Source of the DNA: Tyto alba
Lineage: Eukaryota > Chordata > Aves > Strigiformes > Tytonidae
Assembly: GCF_018691265.1 (NCBI RefSeq)
Contig: NW_024881272.1
Location: forward strand, 24,355,323 to 24,419,322
DNA: 64,000 bases
Direction of reading: 5' to 3'
The translations under genes were made by a program, and so were the position numbers. Below the pieces are notes generated by a model that had not been told where the DNA came from, did no database searches, and saw nothing but the letters and a program-made list of their open reading frames with translations. Below are positions 12,779-21,850 of the stretch, in pieces; positions within the stretch are counted from its first letter, which is position 1; every line of letters begins with the position of its first letter.

Positions 12779-12874
12779 TCAATTTTGTTGTCGGCCTCAA
12801 TCAAGCGGGAAGGAGATTCTCCGACAGCATCACCCCACTCCTCAGATGACATCCATCACTCGGACAGATACCAG
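12779..12874 (+). CDS. RNF220: RNF220 coding exon, residues ~269-302
   Basis: This 96-nt exon, phase 0 at both ends, encodes 32 residues starting SILLSASIKREGDSPTASPH and ending HHSDRYQ. The acceptor is TCTCTTGCAG (AG at 12777-12778) and the donor is GTAAGC at 12875. It is a Ser-rich, charged segment leading into the RNF220 middle region. Compared with the human protein as I remember it, two residues (Ala-Thr) after the HSS motif are absent. The exon is otherwise strongly conserved. Because it ends in phase 0, the downstream exon at 16809 can be joined either to this exon or to the alternative first exon at 16613. Confidence 0.95.
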
Positions 12875-15800
12875 GTAAGCAGGCGGATGCCGTCGCTGGT
12901 CTCAGCCTTAAGCAGGGAGCCAGCTCGCCCCAGTGCCTGCAGCTCTGTGTGTGAGAGCCCGGCTCTCAGCTGTGCACCTCTGCCCCAGCTCACCCACCTG
13001 CAGCAGGGGGACGTGAGCACTTGGTCCCTCACACAGCTACGAAGGTGTGCTTTTGTCTGCAGCGTCCTCCCAGCTCTGACTTTAAACCACAGCCATGCAA
13101 AACTGCTTTAAATCTTTGTAGATGTTTCTGTTGCATTATATTCATCATTTTGGTTGTTGCCATGACTATGTTTGCCATTACTTACCCTGCACCACCAGGA
13201 AACTTTCAGAGAAGTGACTTTTTTTGTAGAACAGTGAATGTTGTCAGCCAGCAGCTGGCCAAAATTCTTCATTTCACTGGTGTGCCACTGCCCAGCAAAC
13301 TGACTCGCGACTCTCACCCAAAACAGAAATGGTTTTGGACCATCCATAGCCATGCTAATATGTTTTATAAAACACCCTCTGCCCAGAGGAGCAGCAGGTC
13401 TTGACTTGTGGAGCAGTGAGTAAGAGTTGAGGAAGATGGAGCAAGAAAAAAAGAGAAAGGCAGCAGCACAAGTACAGCTTTGTTTGTTGTAAGTCTGTCC
13501 TTATTTTTGGGGCAGGCAGGCACACTTGACTCTGACTCAACACACATTCAAACTGTTTGGCTACAAGCCTGCGCTCAGCCAAGTAAGCTCTGAAAAGCAG
13601 CAGATAAATTAATGGTGGTCTTTAGCGCAGACCCAAGCGTGTCCGTACCCTCTGTGTGGACCTATCACCCTGTATCCTGCAGTGCTCTGCCACGATACCC
13701 TGTGCCCAGGGTCGGGCAGACGCTTCCTGCATCAGCCATCTCGCGTGTGCCAGGTCTGCGTTTGGATCTGCATGGGGAGAGGCTGATGACCAGTGCTGGG
13801 TGTCTAACCAAGGAGCTTCAGTTAAAGTGTGAGTTAAAGATAGGTCCTGTTAGTAGCAGATCCGTACATTTGTTGCCCATTATTCTTTTCTGTGTCCTAT
13901 TTATCGGTTATATTATCAAATACAGACCTCCATTGTTTGCTACATATTCCCATGTAGCCTTCAGTTATAACCTGATGTGACATCACAAGTCACTTTAGCC
14001 TTGTATGAACAATGAGACCTCATGCGAAGTAAGAGAAGCAAAACCCTGCAGAAGATACAGAAAACCCTGATACAGGTAATCCCACTCCTTTCTGCCAGTT
14101 AAGGCTAATAAATAAATCATGTTCCTTCCAAAAGGGCATGGAAGAGACTTTTGCTGTGGGCCCCTTTGTTGCAGAACACCCCTCCCTTCCCACTTGAGAT
14201 TTCAGTCTCTGTGACATTGGTGGTCCCCTGCAGTCCTCTGTCCCTATAAATTTTTATTATGTCATACTTGAGGACAAATATTCTCAGCAGAAGCCCCCTC
14301 TGTGGGCCGAGTCTAGCTAGTCTCTAACGTATTTTAAGTTTGTGAGTGTATTTTATGGAGGGTTGCAGCCCTTAATGCAAATGTGTAATGGGAGTTGTAA
14401 GTCTGCACTGCAGCGGGAACAGACCTCTGGGGCCTGATTTTCATTTATGCTTGTGCTGGCTGCGTTATGCTGCTCCACCAGTGTAAGGGGATCTCAGAGT
14501 GGGTGCCAGGGTTGTGTAAAGCCTCAGTGTATCTTTAATAAAGCCACAATATGAATGAGAATTCAGCCTTCCTGGCTTACCAAGGGAAATGCTCAGGAAG
14601 CAGAGCAGAAGACTCTCATGGTGGTGTCTATAAGGGCTGCAAAATTTAGCATTTTTAAAAAAAAATTGTGTTATCTGTGATCTAACCGTGAATATGCAGT
14701 GTATTAGTAACATGCTAGAACACGAGTTATTGGCATGTAGGTTTTCAGAATTCCTGTGGCTCGGCTTTCTTAGGCTTCATGCTGATTTGCCATGGGGATA
14801 TTTAGGGAAGAAGGAGATTTATGAATAGGAGTGCTACAGGAATACGGGCTTGCACAGCGCCTGGACTGTGTGCTTTGCTCCCTGAGAGGGAGCTGCAGTG
14901 GAGGCGGTGGGGTGGCTCTGAGACGTGGGGAGGGGGGATCCCCTTGCCTCCCCTGTGCCAAGCCTGGTTGCTGGAGCTTGGTACGTGGACACTGATCGGA
15001 CCAAGATGGTGGCAGCTGGTGTTGTGCAGGACCTTGTGATTTGGTCAGTGGTGGGTGCTCCTCTTAGATACACTGTGTTCTGTCAGCCAGGGCTTTTCCT
15101 GTGCTCTGAGTAAAAATAAAGCCATTTTAGTTAGATTTAGACACAACCCTGAATCCCCAGTGGAAAAATCAACAGCAAATTATAAGTCATTCACCATACT
15201 GCAAAGATAACATTTTAGGCTCGGAGGGAGACCACCTTGCGTGAGTCAGCTGAGCCCACGGAATATTTGTGACTGAATAACATGTGGAGTAAGTATAACT
15301 GAAATCCTTGTCCAGGAAAGGTTTACCTCCCTCCACCTGAGCTCAGCAGTGACCATGCCTCCTGAAAGACAGCTTAATTAATTAGAAGGGTAAAACCAAC
15401 AATCGGCAGCTTTGATTTTGTAAATAAGCACATGTATGAAAATGCAGCTGCAGCGTGCAGACAGAGCTGGGATGTACGACACAGGTCAGCGCCGCGCAAA
15501 GCTTACCAGCCAGCACCTGAACTTCCTAACTGCCCATCATCTTTTGATATGGCAAAACATACCAGGGTTTTCTTTGTTTTCCCTCTGAAGAAGGAGCAGC
15601 AGGTTGTCAGGTGCCAGAGCGGGGACCCAACACGTAGGTTTGATTCCGAGAAACAAAGTCCCAGGAGTCTGCAGAGGGAAAGACAAATGGGAGTTGTCTA
15701 TGTAGGAGCCAGTGCTGCCCAATGTCTAGCCCCTACCGCTGCCTTACCCGCAGGCCGGCCCACTGGGGCCCCTATCGCCACGGTGGGGCAGACATGGGGA

Positions 15801-15924
15801 ATAAACCCAGGTCCGGTTGCCCAGGTTTGCTGAAGGGCAGAAGGGAACAGAGCAGGGAAAGGGCGGCGGCAGGAGGCAGCGCTGGGGGCTGCGCGGCGGG
15901 GCTGGGGCTGGGCATGGGCGGCAA
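12875..15924 (+). other. RNF220: RNF220 intron, upstream part
   Basis: This is the first 3 kb of the 3.9-kb intron between the exons at 12779 and 16809. It is mostly unremarkable intronic sequence with no recognisable exon or repeat. GC content rises from about 15.7 kb into the CpG island and the tandem array described separately. Confidence 0.75.
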
Positions 15925-16370
15925 GGACCCCCACTGGCCATGTGCCTTCGGGTCCCGGTGCCCCTTGGGCCCTGATTGGGCAGGTGCCCTCGGGCCCCTA
16001 TGGCCCCCCATCTCCGATTGGACAAGGAAAGTTGGAGAGTGGTTGGCCCCTGGCGCCTGATTGGCCAGCACCTTTGGGTACTAGTTGGACCCAGGGCTCT
16101 GATTGGCCAGTGGTGTTGGGCCTAAGGGATGGCTCAGTCCCTATTGGGCAAGGAAGCCTGCTTCCAGTGGCTCCTGGGCTCTGATTGGCCATCTGTCCCT
16201 GGGTGCCAGTTGCCTCTAGGCCCTGATTGGCCACGTGCCCTCGGACGCCAGCAGCTTCTGATTTCTGATTGGCCAGGCACTCGGGCCGCCGCTACCCCTG
16301 ATCCCTGATTGGTCAGGAGCCCCTGGGTGCCAGACGTCCTGGGGCCCTGATTGGCCAGGGATCTCCGGGC
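15925..16370. repeat. 42-bp tandem array carrying one CCAAT box per unit
   Basis: ATTGG (CCAAT on the minus strand) occurs at 15975, 16017, 16060, 16102, 16143, 16184, 16226, 16268, 16308 and 16350. The steps are 42, 43, 42, 41, 41, 42, 42, 40 and 42 bp. A degenerate eleventh copy (ACTGG) at 15933 is again 42 bp away. Six boxes have the same ten bases, TGATTGGCCA, which reads as an ideal NF-Y site on the minus strand. Between boxes the units share a degenerate GC-rich spacer of the form 'ggtgcc-ctgggc-ccct'. A CACGTG E-box lies in one spacer at 16232-16237. The array abuts the promoter of the internal first exon, so it probably acts as an NF-Y-bound activator. It could also be a GC-rich minisatellite that acquired this role. 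Confidence 0.9.
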
Positions 16371-16612
16371 CCTGCTGCCGCCTGTCGGTTGCCATGGGAA
16401 CTTCCTCCTCCCGCGCTTCTCCCCGCCAGTTTCCTGGCGAACTTTCACCCTCTCGGCGGCGGGTCACATGACCGGGGCCAACATGGCGGCGGCCGCTGGG
16501 GGCTGATCGGCGGCGCCTGCCGGGCCGCGCCGTATCCACCCGCATCCCGGGCCGCGCGGGGGGGTCCGCCCCGGGGCCCGCCGCCCCGCTGCCCCGCCGG
16601 CCGCCCGCGGCT
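16371..16612 (+). promoter_or_regulatory. RNF220: Intragenic CpG-island promoter of short RNF220
   Basis: This CpG-dense block between the CCAAT array and the alternative first coding exon carries recognisable proximal-promoter motifs. An RFX-type X-box, GTTGCCATGGGAAC, lies at 16388-16401. An ETS-type CTTCCT lies at 16401-16406. A palindromic GTCACATGAC (USF/TFE family) lies at 16463-16472. A YY1-type CAACATGGCGGC lies at about 16479-16490. There is no TATA box. YY1 sites of this form are commonly at or just downstream of start sites, so transcription probably begins between about 16410 and 16480 (inferred). Short upstream frames start at 16468 and 16483, share a frame, and stop at TGA 16504-16506. 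Confidence 0.75.
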
Positions 16613-16657
16613 ATGCAGAGCGGCAGGAGGGGGCCCGGCGGCGGGGGCCGGGAAGAG
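16613..16657 (+). CDS. RNF220: Alternative first coding exon of short RNF220
   Basis: ATG at 16613 opens 15 codons, MQSGRRGPGGGGREE, that end exactly at a GTGGGT donor (16658) in phase 0. The next acceptor, CTCTGCAG at 16801-16808, begins RNF220 residue ~303 in phase 0, so splicing gives ...GREE-TFLRVRANRQ in frame. The predicted product has about 279 residues, or about 305 with the zinc-finger cassette of the 24801 exon. It keeps the middle region and RING domain but lacks the first ~302 residues. The base at -3 is a purine. The exon lies just downstream of a CpG promoter with classic motifs. I infer an alternative promoter isoform; transcript data would confirm it. Confidence 0.7.
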
Positions 16658-16808
16658 GTGGGTGCGTTGTCCCGGTGATGCGCGGGACGGTGTGAGGAGG
16701 GGGGGGGGGGGGGGCTGGTTCGGGCCTTGTTTACCGGCGGGGGGTGAGGTGTTTCCATCCGGCGCCCGCGGGCTCTGACACCTCTCCGCTCTTGTCTTCC
16801 CTCTGCAG
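16658..16808 (+). other. RNF220: 151-nt intron with G16 run
   Basis: This short intron joins the alternative first exon to the constitutive exon at 16809. It contains an unbroken run of 16 G at 16699-16714 about 40 nt after the donor and a pyrimidine-rich acceptor ending CTCTGCAG. G-runs near donors often act as intronic splicing enhancers and can form G-quadruplexes. Retention would add only six codons before a TGA at 16676-16678. Confidence 0.65.
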
Positions 16809-16851
16809 ACCTTCCTGCGGGTGCGAGCGAACCGGCAGACCCGGCTGAACG
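16809..16851 (+). CDS. RNF220: RNF220 coding exon, residues ~303-316
   Basis: This 43-nt exon encodes TFLRVRANRQTRLN plus the first base of the next Ala codon. The acceptor AG is at 16807-16808 and the donor GTGAGT at 16852. The basic segment begins the conserved RNF220 middle region. The exon is shared by full-length and predicted short forms, and its phase-0 start allows both upstream partners. It sits at the 3' edge of the CpG island, so its codons are unusually GC-rich. Confidence 0.95.
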
Positions 16852-17470
16852 GTGAGTGCGGCGCCCCGGGCTGCCCCCGCCCCGCCGGGCCTCCTCCCGC
16901 GCCTCCTCCTTCCCGGAAAACTTCCCAGAGTTGAGCCGAGTCGTGTAAACCCACCCCCCCGCCTCCTTCCCCTCCTCCCGCAGGCCGGGCACCGCGACGT
17001 GCCGCCCCCCCGGGCCTCGGCGTGCGGTCGGGCTGGGCTGAGCCCCCCGCGCTCGGCCCCGGCGGGAGGCAGCTCCCGCCGCTGGGATCCCGCCAGCGGG
17101 TTTAGAAGCAGGCCCTGAACCCGGTGTTTTTCGGTTCTGGGGCCAGGCTGCTGTGCTCTCACGGCTCACATGGCAGGATCTTGCAGTAAACTTTTAAGCC
17201 AGCAGTCTGAGCGTCCGTGAATCTGACGTCATGTTTTGTGTTGTGGTTTGGTGGTTTTGTTTGGGTTTTTTTTTTTTTTTTTCTTCCTCTCAAACCCATA
17301 GATGCTGGTGCATTATTCTTTTATTCTTGTGTTGATGGGTGTACCTAACAACGAGTAAACAAGTATTTCCAGTGAAAAGTGTCTTGGTATTTAAAAAACA
17401 AATCAGAGGTCACTTTATTTCAGAAAGTCCTATCTCTGTGTTTGTAAACCAGAAGAAAGCTGCAACTATA

Positions 17471-17495
17471 CTTTTTTTTTTTTTTTTTTTTTTTT
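17471..17495. repeat. T homopolymer run
   Basis: About 25 consecutive T, without an identifiable retroposon body next to it. A shorter T run lies at about 17267-17282. Confidence 0.85.
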
Positions 17496-18726
17496 GCTTA
17501 AGCTGAGGAAGTTGAAACTCTTTTCCCAAAGTTCAGAGAAGTCAGAACTCACCATTTAAATAACAACAATATTGTGTTATCTGATTTTTTTATTGCTTTT
17601 AGCTGCTCTAGTATGTACCATTTAGTCAAAATTTGGTTGTTCCGGCTATTGGGAGGCTTGTTAATTTTGAGCTTCCTGCTGTGATAGTTTGAGATAACAC
17701 CAGTAACATTCTGCTGATGCAGTTTATTTAGAAGAAAATAGAGATACTTCAGCAGAATAGCAAAAGGCTTTAGAGTGTACTGATAGCAAAACAGTTTGCT
17801 TGAATTTGAAGTATTACATCTTTAGCATAGTCTTAAGCAAATAGAAGTGCTGTTAAGCTACTGACCTGGTATCTTTCATAAGTTATAACTGAATTCAGAA
17901 CTAGCTTGCAGATTTTTAAATATCAACCCAGAGGGCCAAAAACCTGTGAACTCTTGAAAGCCTGTTGAGTCATACAACAAAGAGCTGAGTTGCTTTGCAT
18001 CAGCCTCAGGTAACTGCTGGCAGGTATGCTCACAACTGCTCTCCAAGATGAGTGCAGGGAGCTGCTGGGCTGGCGGGCAGCCCCCTTTCCTGAAACAGGG
18101 ACTTCAACACCGAGGTGTTGCTCTGCAGTGACTTCCTTGTGTGACAGAGGTCTCCAGAGTCAGTAATGTCAAACTATCGGTTTTGGATGGCTGGGGCTAG
18201 GTTCCTACCTTCTACCTTTTTTCAGGCTAATGTTCGGTTACCTTATTTTAATTTAAAAAACGAAAAAAAAAAAAGTCTGAGCCAGGTTTGTGAGGTTGTT
18301 CTTGCTGTTGAGTCCTTTAGTATGAATGAAAGCTCCTGATGACAGCATGCTCTGCTAAACTGGCTCATTAGTGCTTTTTATTTTTGCCATTGGCCTGAAG
18401 TAGGGCTGCACCACAGTCCGTGTAGACTGCGATCTAGGAACTCCTCTTGGGCCCTGTTCTTGGATGTTTTTGTGAACCTATACTTATCGTCCAGAGGGAG
18501 GCTGCCAGTTTTGTACAGCATTTGCACTGTTTTTGCTGAACCCTTTACTCGTATATACCTTTTGGGCTACAGTGAGCAAAACAGCCATGTACCAGGTGAG
18601 GGTATTTGGTTAATTTATATAATGCCCTTATAATGCTGGTATTTTCTGTACACCCTAACAGTACTTGGTCCAGACATTAGGGAGCTGCCTGCAGAAATAT
18701 TAGCTGAAGTGCTTTGCCTTTGGGCC

Positions 18727-18786
18727 ACAAAGAAGGTCAGACTAGATCAGAACTGGTTCCTTCTGACCTTAGCTATTTATGACTGA
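18727..18786 (+). mobile_element. CR1-like LINE 3' end remnant
   Basis: The sequence reads 'agaaggtcagactagatca', then '-ggttccttctgacctta', then '-ctatttatga'. That is the order of the conserved 3' end of CR1-type LINEs (GGTCAGACTAGAT, CCCTTCTGACCTTA, TCTATGA). The upstream part is too diverged to place, so the true 5' end may lie near 18690 or beyond. CR1 is the main LINE family of birds and other sauropsids. Confidence 0.6.
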
Positions 18787-21744
18787 TTACTACTGTTCCC
18801 AGAACATCACCTGAACCAGTGGTGCCTGGTTCACTCCTATGCTGTCAGATTGGTGTCCAGGTGGACTGCTGGGTAGGTTCTACTGCTCCTTTCTATGCAT
18901 GTGACTTTATGTTTGTAACCACTGAACTCAACCTGCTTTCTTGTTCCCTCCTCCGCGTTAGTTTGCACTAAAATAACTTTGTGGTATTCATACGCTTTGC
19001 CACATTATTGTTAAACAGTTATTTAAGCAGCATTGCTTCAGATAAAGAACACTTGAGTGCTTTGGGGAAGAAAAAATGCTTATTTGTCTTGTGTTTTAAT
19101 GAGCTTCTAATCAGTCACACAACTTTATAGCTTTCTCTATGAGAACTGTTTCCTTATCCCCATTAATTTACATTGACAGAAGTAATGTCAGACTTGTCCA
19201 AAGATACCCGGCTTTTTGTTTCATATTTTCATTGACACAGTAAAGAAACTTAAGATACAGAAAATGTAGTCTATCTGTTGAAGAAAAATCTATTTCATTT
19301 GTTTTTATTATGTTTTAAGTGTACTTTTCAGTATGCTTGTAATTAGTTTATCTTGATATCTCTGTCAAGCTTACCAGCTGAATTCCAGAATCTCTTCTGG
19401 TAACTCCTGCCATAGAAAGGGGCCCATGGCGTTTGCTCTTTTCCTGCATAGTCCTTGACTCAAATCTCAGCTGCCCAGGCTTTTTGTGCCTGAGTCCTGT
19501 CAGAACTCCTCAATGTGTTCCATCCTGTTGTGGTCACTTGGGAAACCACAAGAGCTAAGGAAAGAGAAGGTAGAGAAGGAGATGTCTTCTGTGAGCTGCT
19601 GCTGGCCTGCAGCATATTAGGTCCTGATAGTTACATGGTTCACAGGTACCCGACGGTCCAGAATTTTAATTCAGTAAGTCAAACCTTTGACTTAAATTGA
19701 ACTGTAAGTAAGGTGAATGCATTTGCAAGCTCTGGAGCAGGAGATTAATGCTCTGTCTGTTGGACTCTCACTTGAGTGTATCTGAACTTGCTTGTCAGCC
19801 TCAGTGAGTTAATCCCGTACCTCTCACCTGTGCTAAACTCACTTTGCAGAGGTTGTGTCCTTGTGAACCCAGGAGTATGAGGTGCTGATTCTTGGTGAAC
19901 CCAGGAGATAAAGAAGGCATTTCTTTAATTTGCCTTATTGTCAGTGTTGCCAAACTGGAAACTTTAAGCCACCCTGTAAACTGATGCTTATGGAGTTTAG
20001 CAGCTTAGATAGTCATTCAAAATTAGAGGCATGAAGTTATGGGTTAGTATATCAGACATGGATTCAGCAGGTTAAGTATGTGCCAACCTCAGAGAATAAT
20101 GTCAGATTGAAGGTTGCTGAAAATCATCTGTGTGGAAGTTTGGCCATGCAAATGTGAAAGCCCCACCGAGACCCTTCTGTGAATTTGGCCCTTAATGTTC
20201 TCTCTGTCAGATGAAGAACAAATTGTACATAAGGTCTGAAACAGATTCATTCTTGACCATCTGTTTTCTTGCTTTAGTTTGGCTTTCTGTGCTCTGACGT
20301 TGCTGCCTTTGTTCCCTTAGATCAGATGCTCTTGGATAAGTTGATCATCCACAGAAGCTTTCTGTGATAGATCTAGCAAAAATAGGTATATGTGCTCCTG
20401 AAGACTCCTCTAGTAGATTTGCAGAGAGCAGGTGCTAACTCTTGTGCTTGGATATTTGATTTAAATTTAGGGGTGTTTGCAAAGTTGGCGTTCTCAGTAG
20501 AGTTGTAAAATAAGTTCTTGCAAAGCTCCTTTTGCACCTGCCTTAGAAGCTGATTCCTGTTTTGCTGGTGACCATAAGCTGCCTCTCTGGGCAGACCCCC
20601 ATGGAGGTGGTCACCAGGCAGTTTGTTGTTCAACCAGGACCAGCATGTCCTGTGCTTTTGTAGCTGATGGGTGGGGGAGGAATAAAGCTAGATGATTTTC
20701 ACTGGAAAGGAGACAAAAATGTTTCCACTTAATTTGATTGGCCTGCCATTGCAGGAGCTGCTAATGATGTCTGCATGGGACTCAGGGGACCATTCAAACT
20801 GGTGGAGGGAATCATAAGAGATATTGCTAGTAACTTAATCATCTCCTTTGGTGTTGTGGTAGAGGTTTGTATAGTGTCCACTGCTAGATGCTATGTAAGA
20901 GCACTTCTGAGGTAATTAGTGCCCTGTCCTGAAGGTGAATTTTTGCTCGGGGAGGAGAGTACCGATGAAAACTAAAATCCATTAGCTTTTCTCTCAGGAA
21001 GCTCTGCTGGGCTAGAGAATAACATGATCTTTAGGTATTAATAAGGTTTAGCCTTGATGGGGAGAGCCCATTGTAAGAAAATACCCATGGTCTCTTCCGC
21101 CCATAAGGCAGCAGTGGTGGCTGGCTCCTCTCCACACCCGTGGGAGGGCAGGGGTCACTGTACCCTCAGCAGTAGAGGCTTTGTCAAGTGCAATTTGGCT
21201 TCTCCTCTAGTGCAAGCAGCTTCTCACATTGTGTAGTCCCCAAAGACCCTGTATTAGGAAGGGGAAGAACAGCTCCCTTACCCAGCACAGCTCCTAAGTC
21301 AAATCAGAGACTGTAACTGAGACCCTGGCCCCTGCAGAGGGTCCCAGTTCAGGCTTAACCTCCATGTGCTACTTTTCTGATTCGTATGCTGTGGTGACTT
21401 AAACTCCCTGGGTGTCTGATGGTTTGGGGTAACCTGAGGGAGAACGTGCACATGCATCAGGAGCAGTGGGTAGGCGAATGTACGTCTGCTAAGGGTGAGG
21501 CCTCAAGGGTGCTGGAAGCCCTCTGATGGCCTAATAATAACTATTAATGCTAATAAAAATTAGTGGACTCCTCACCTCCTGGCAGAAGTCTGGAAAATAG
21601 CTATGGAGTCTTTATTCAGTCAGAGATAAGAATGGGTCAGCCTTGTGCAAAATCCTTCCCTGAGCTGTGTCCTCTTCTTGCATCCAGTCCTCCACTGGCT
21701 GCATTTTTATTTTCCTGAATTATGAGAGGGAATGGCTTTTCTTT

Positions 21745-21850
21745 TTTTCTCCCTCTCCCATGCTCCTGCGACAGGAGGGAGGGGGAGAGGGATTAGTGAG
21801 CTAATTAGAAATGATCGCATCTATCAACACTAATTAACAATCCTGTGGTC
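21745..21850. promoter_or_regulatory. Purine/pyrimidine hairpin plus homeodomain-word block
   Basis: CCCTCTCCC (21751-21759) and CTCCTG (21763-21768) can pair with CAGGAG (21772-21777) and GGGAGAGGG (about 21782-21790), giving a G/C-rich hairpin with an internal loop. It is followed by repeated TAATTA-type cores (GCTAATTAG near 21799, CTAATTAAC near 21829). This may be a small regulatory element; function is inferred from motif density only. Confidence 0.25.

Noticed and set aside
15722..17169. Long open frames on both strands through the CpG island, including a 317-residue minus-strand frame with 14-residue 'GQSGPRG'-like repeats
   Set aside because: The 42-bp unit is a multiple of three and stop-poor, so every frame through it looks like a 14-residue repeat protein. 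The frame runs antisense across promoter motifs and the RNF220 exon at 16809, and has no recognisable domain.
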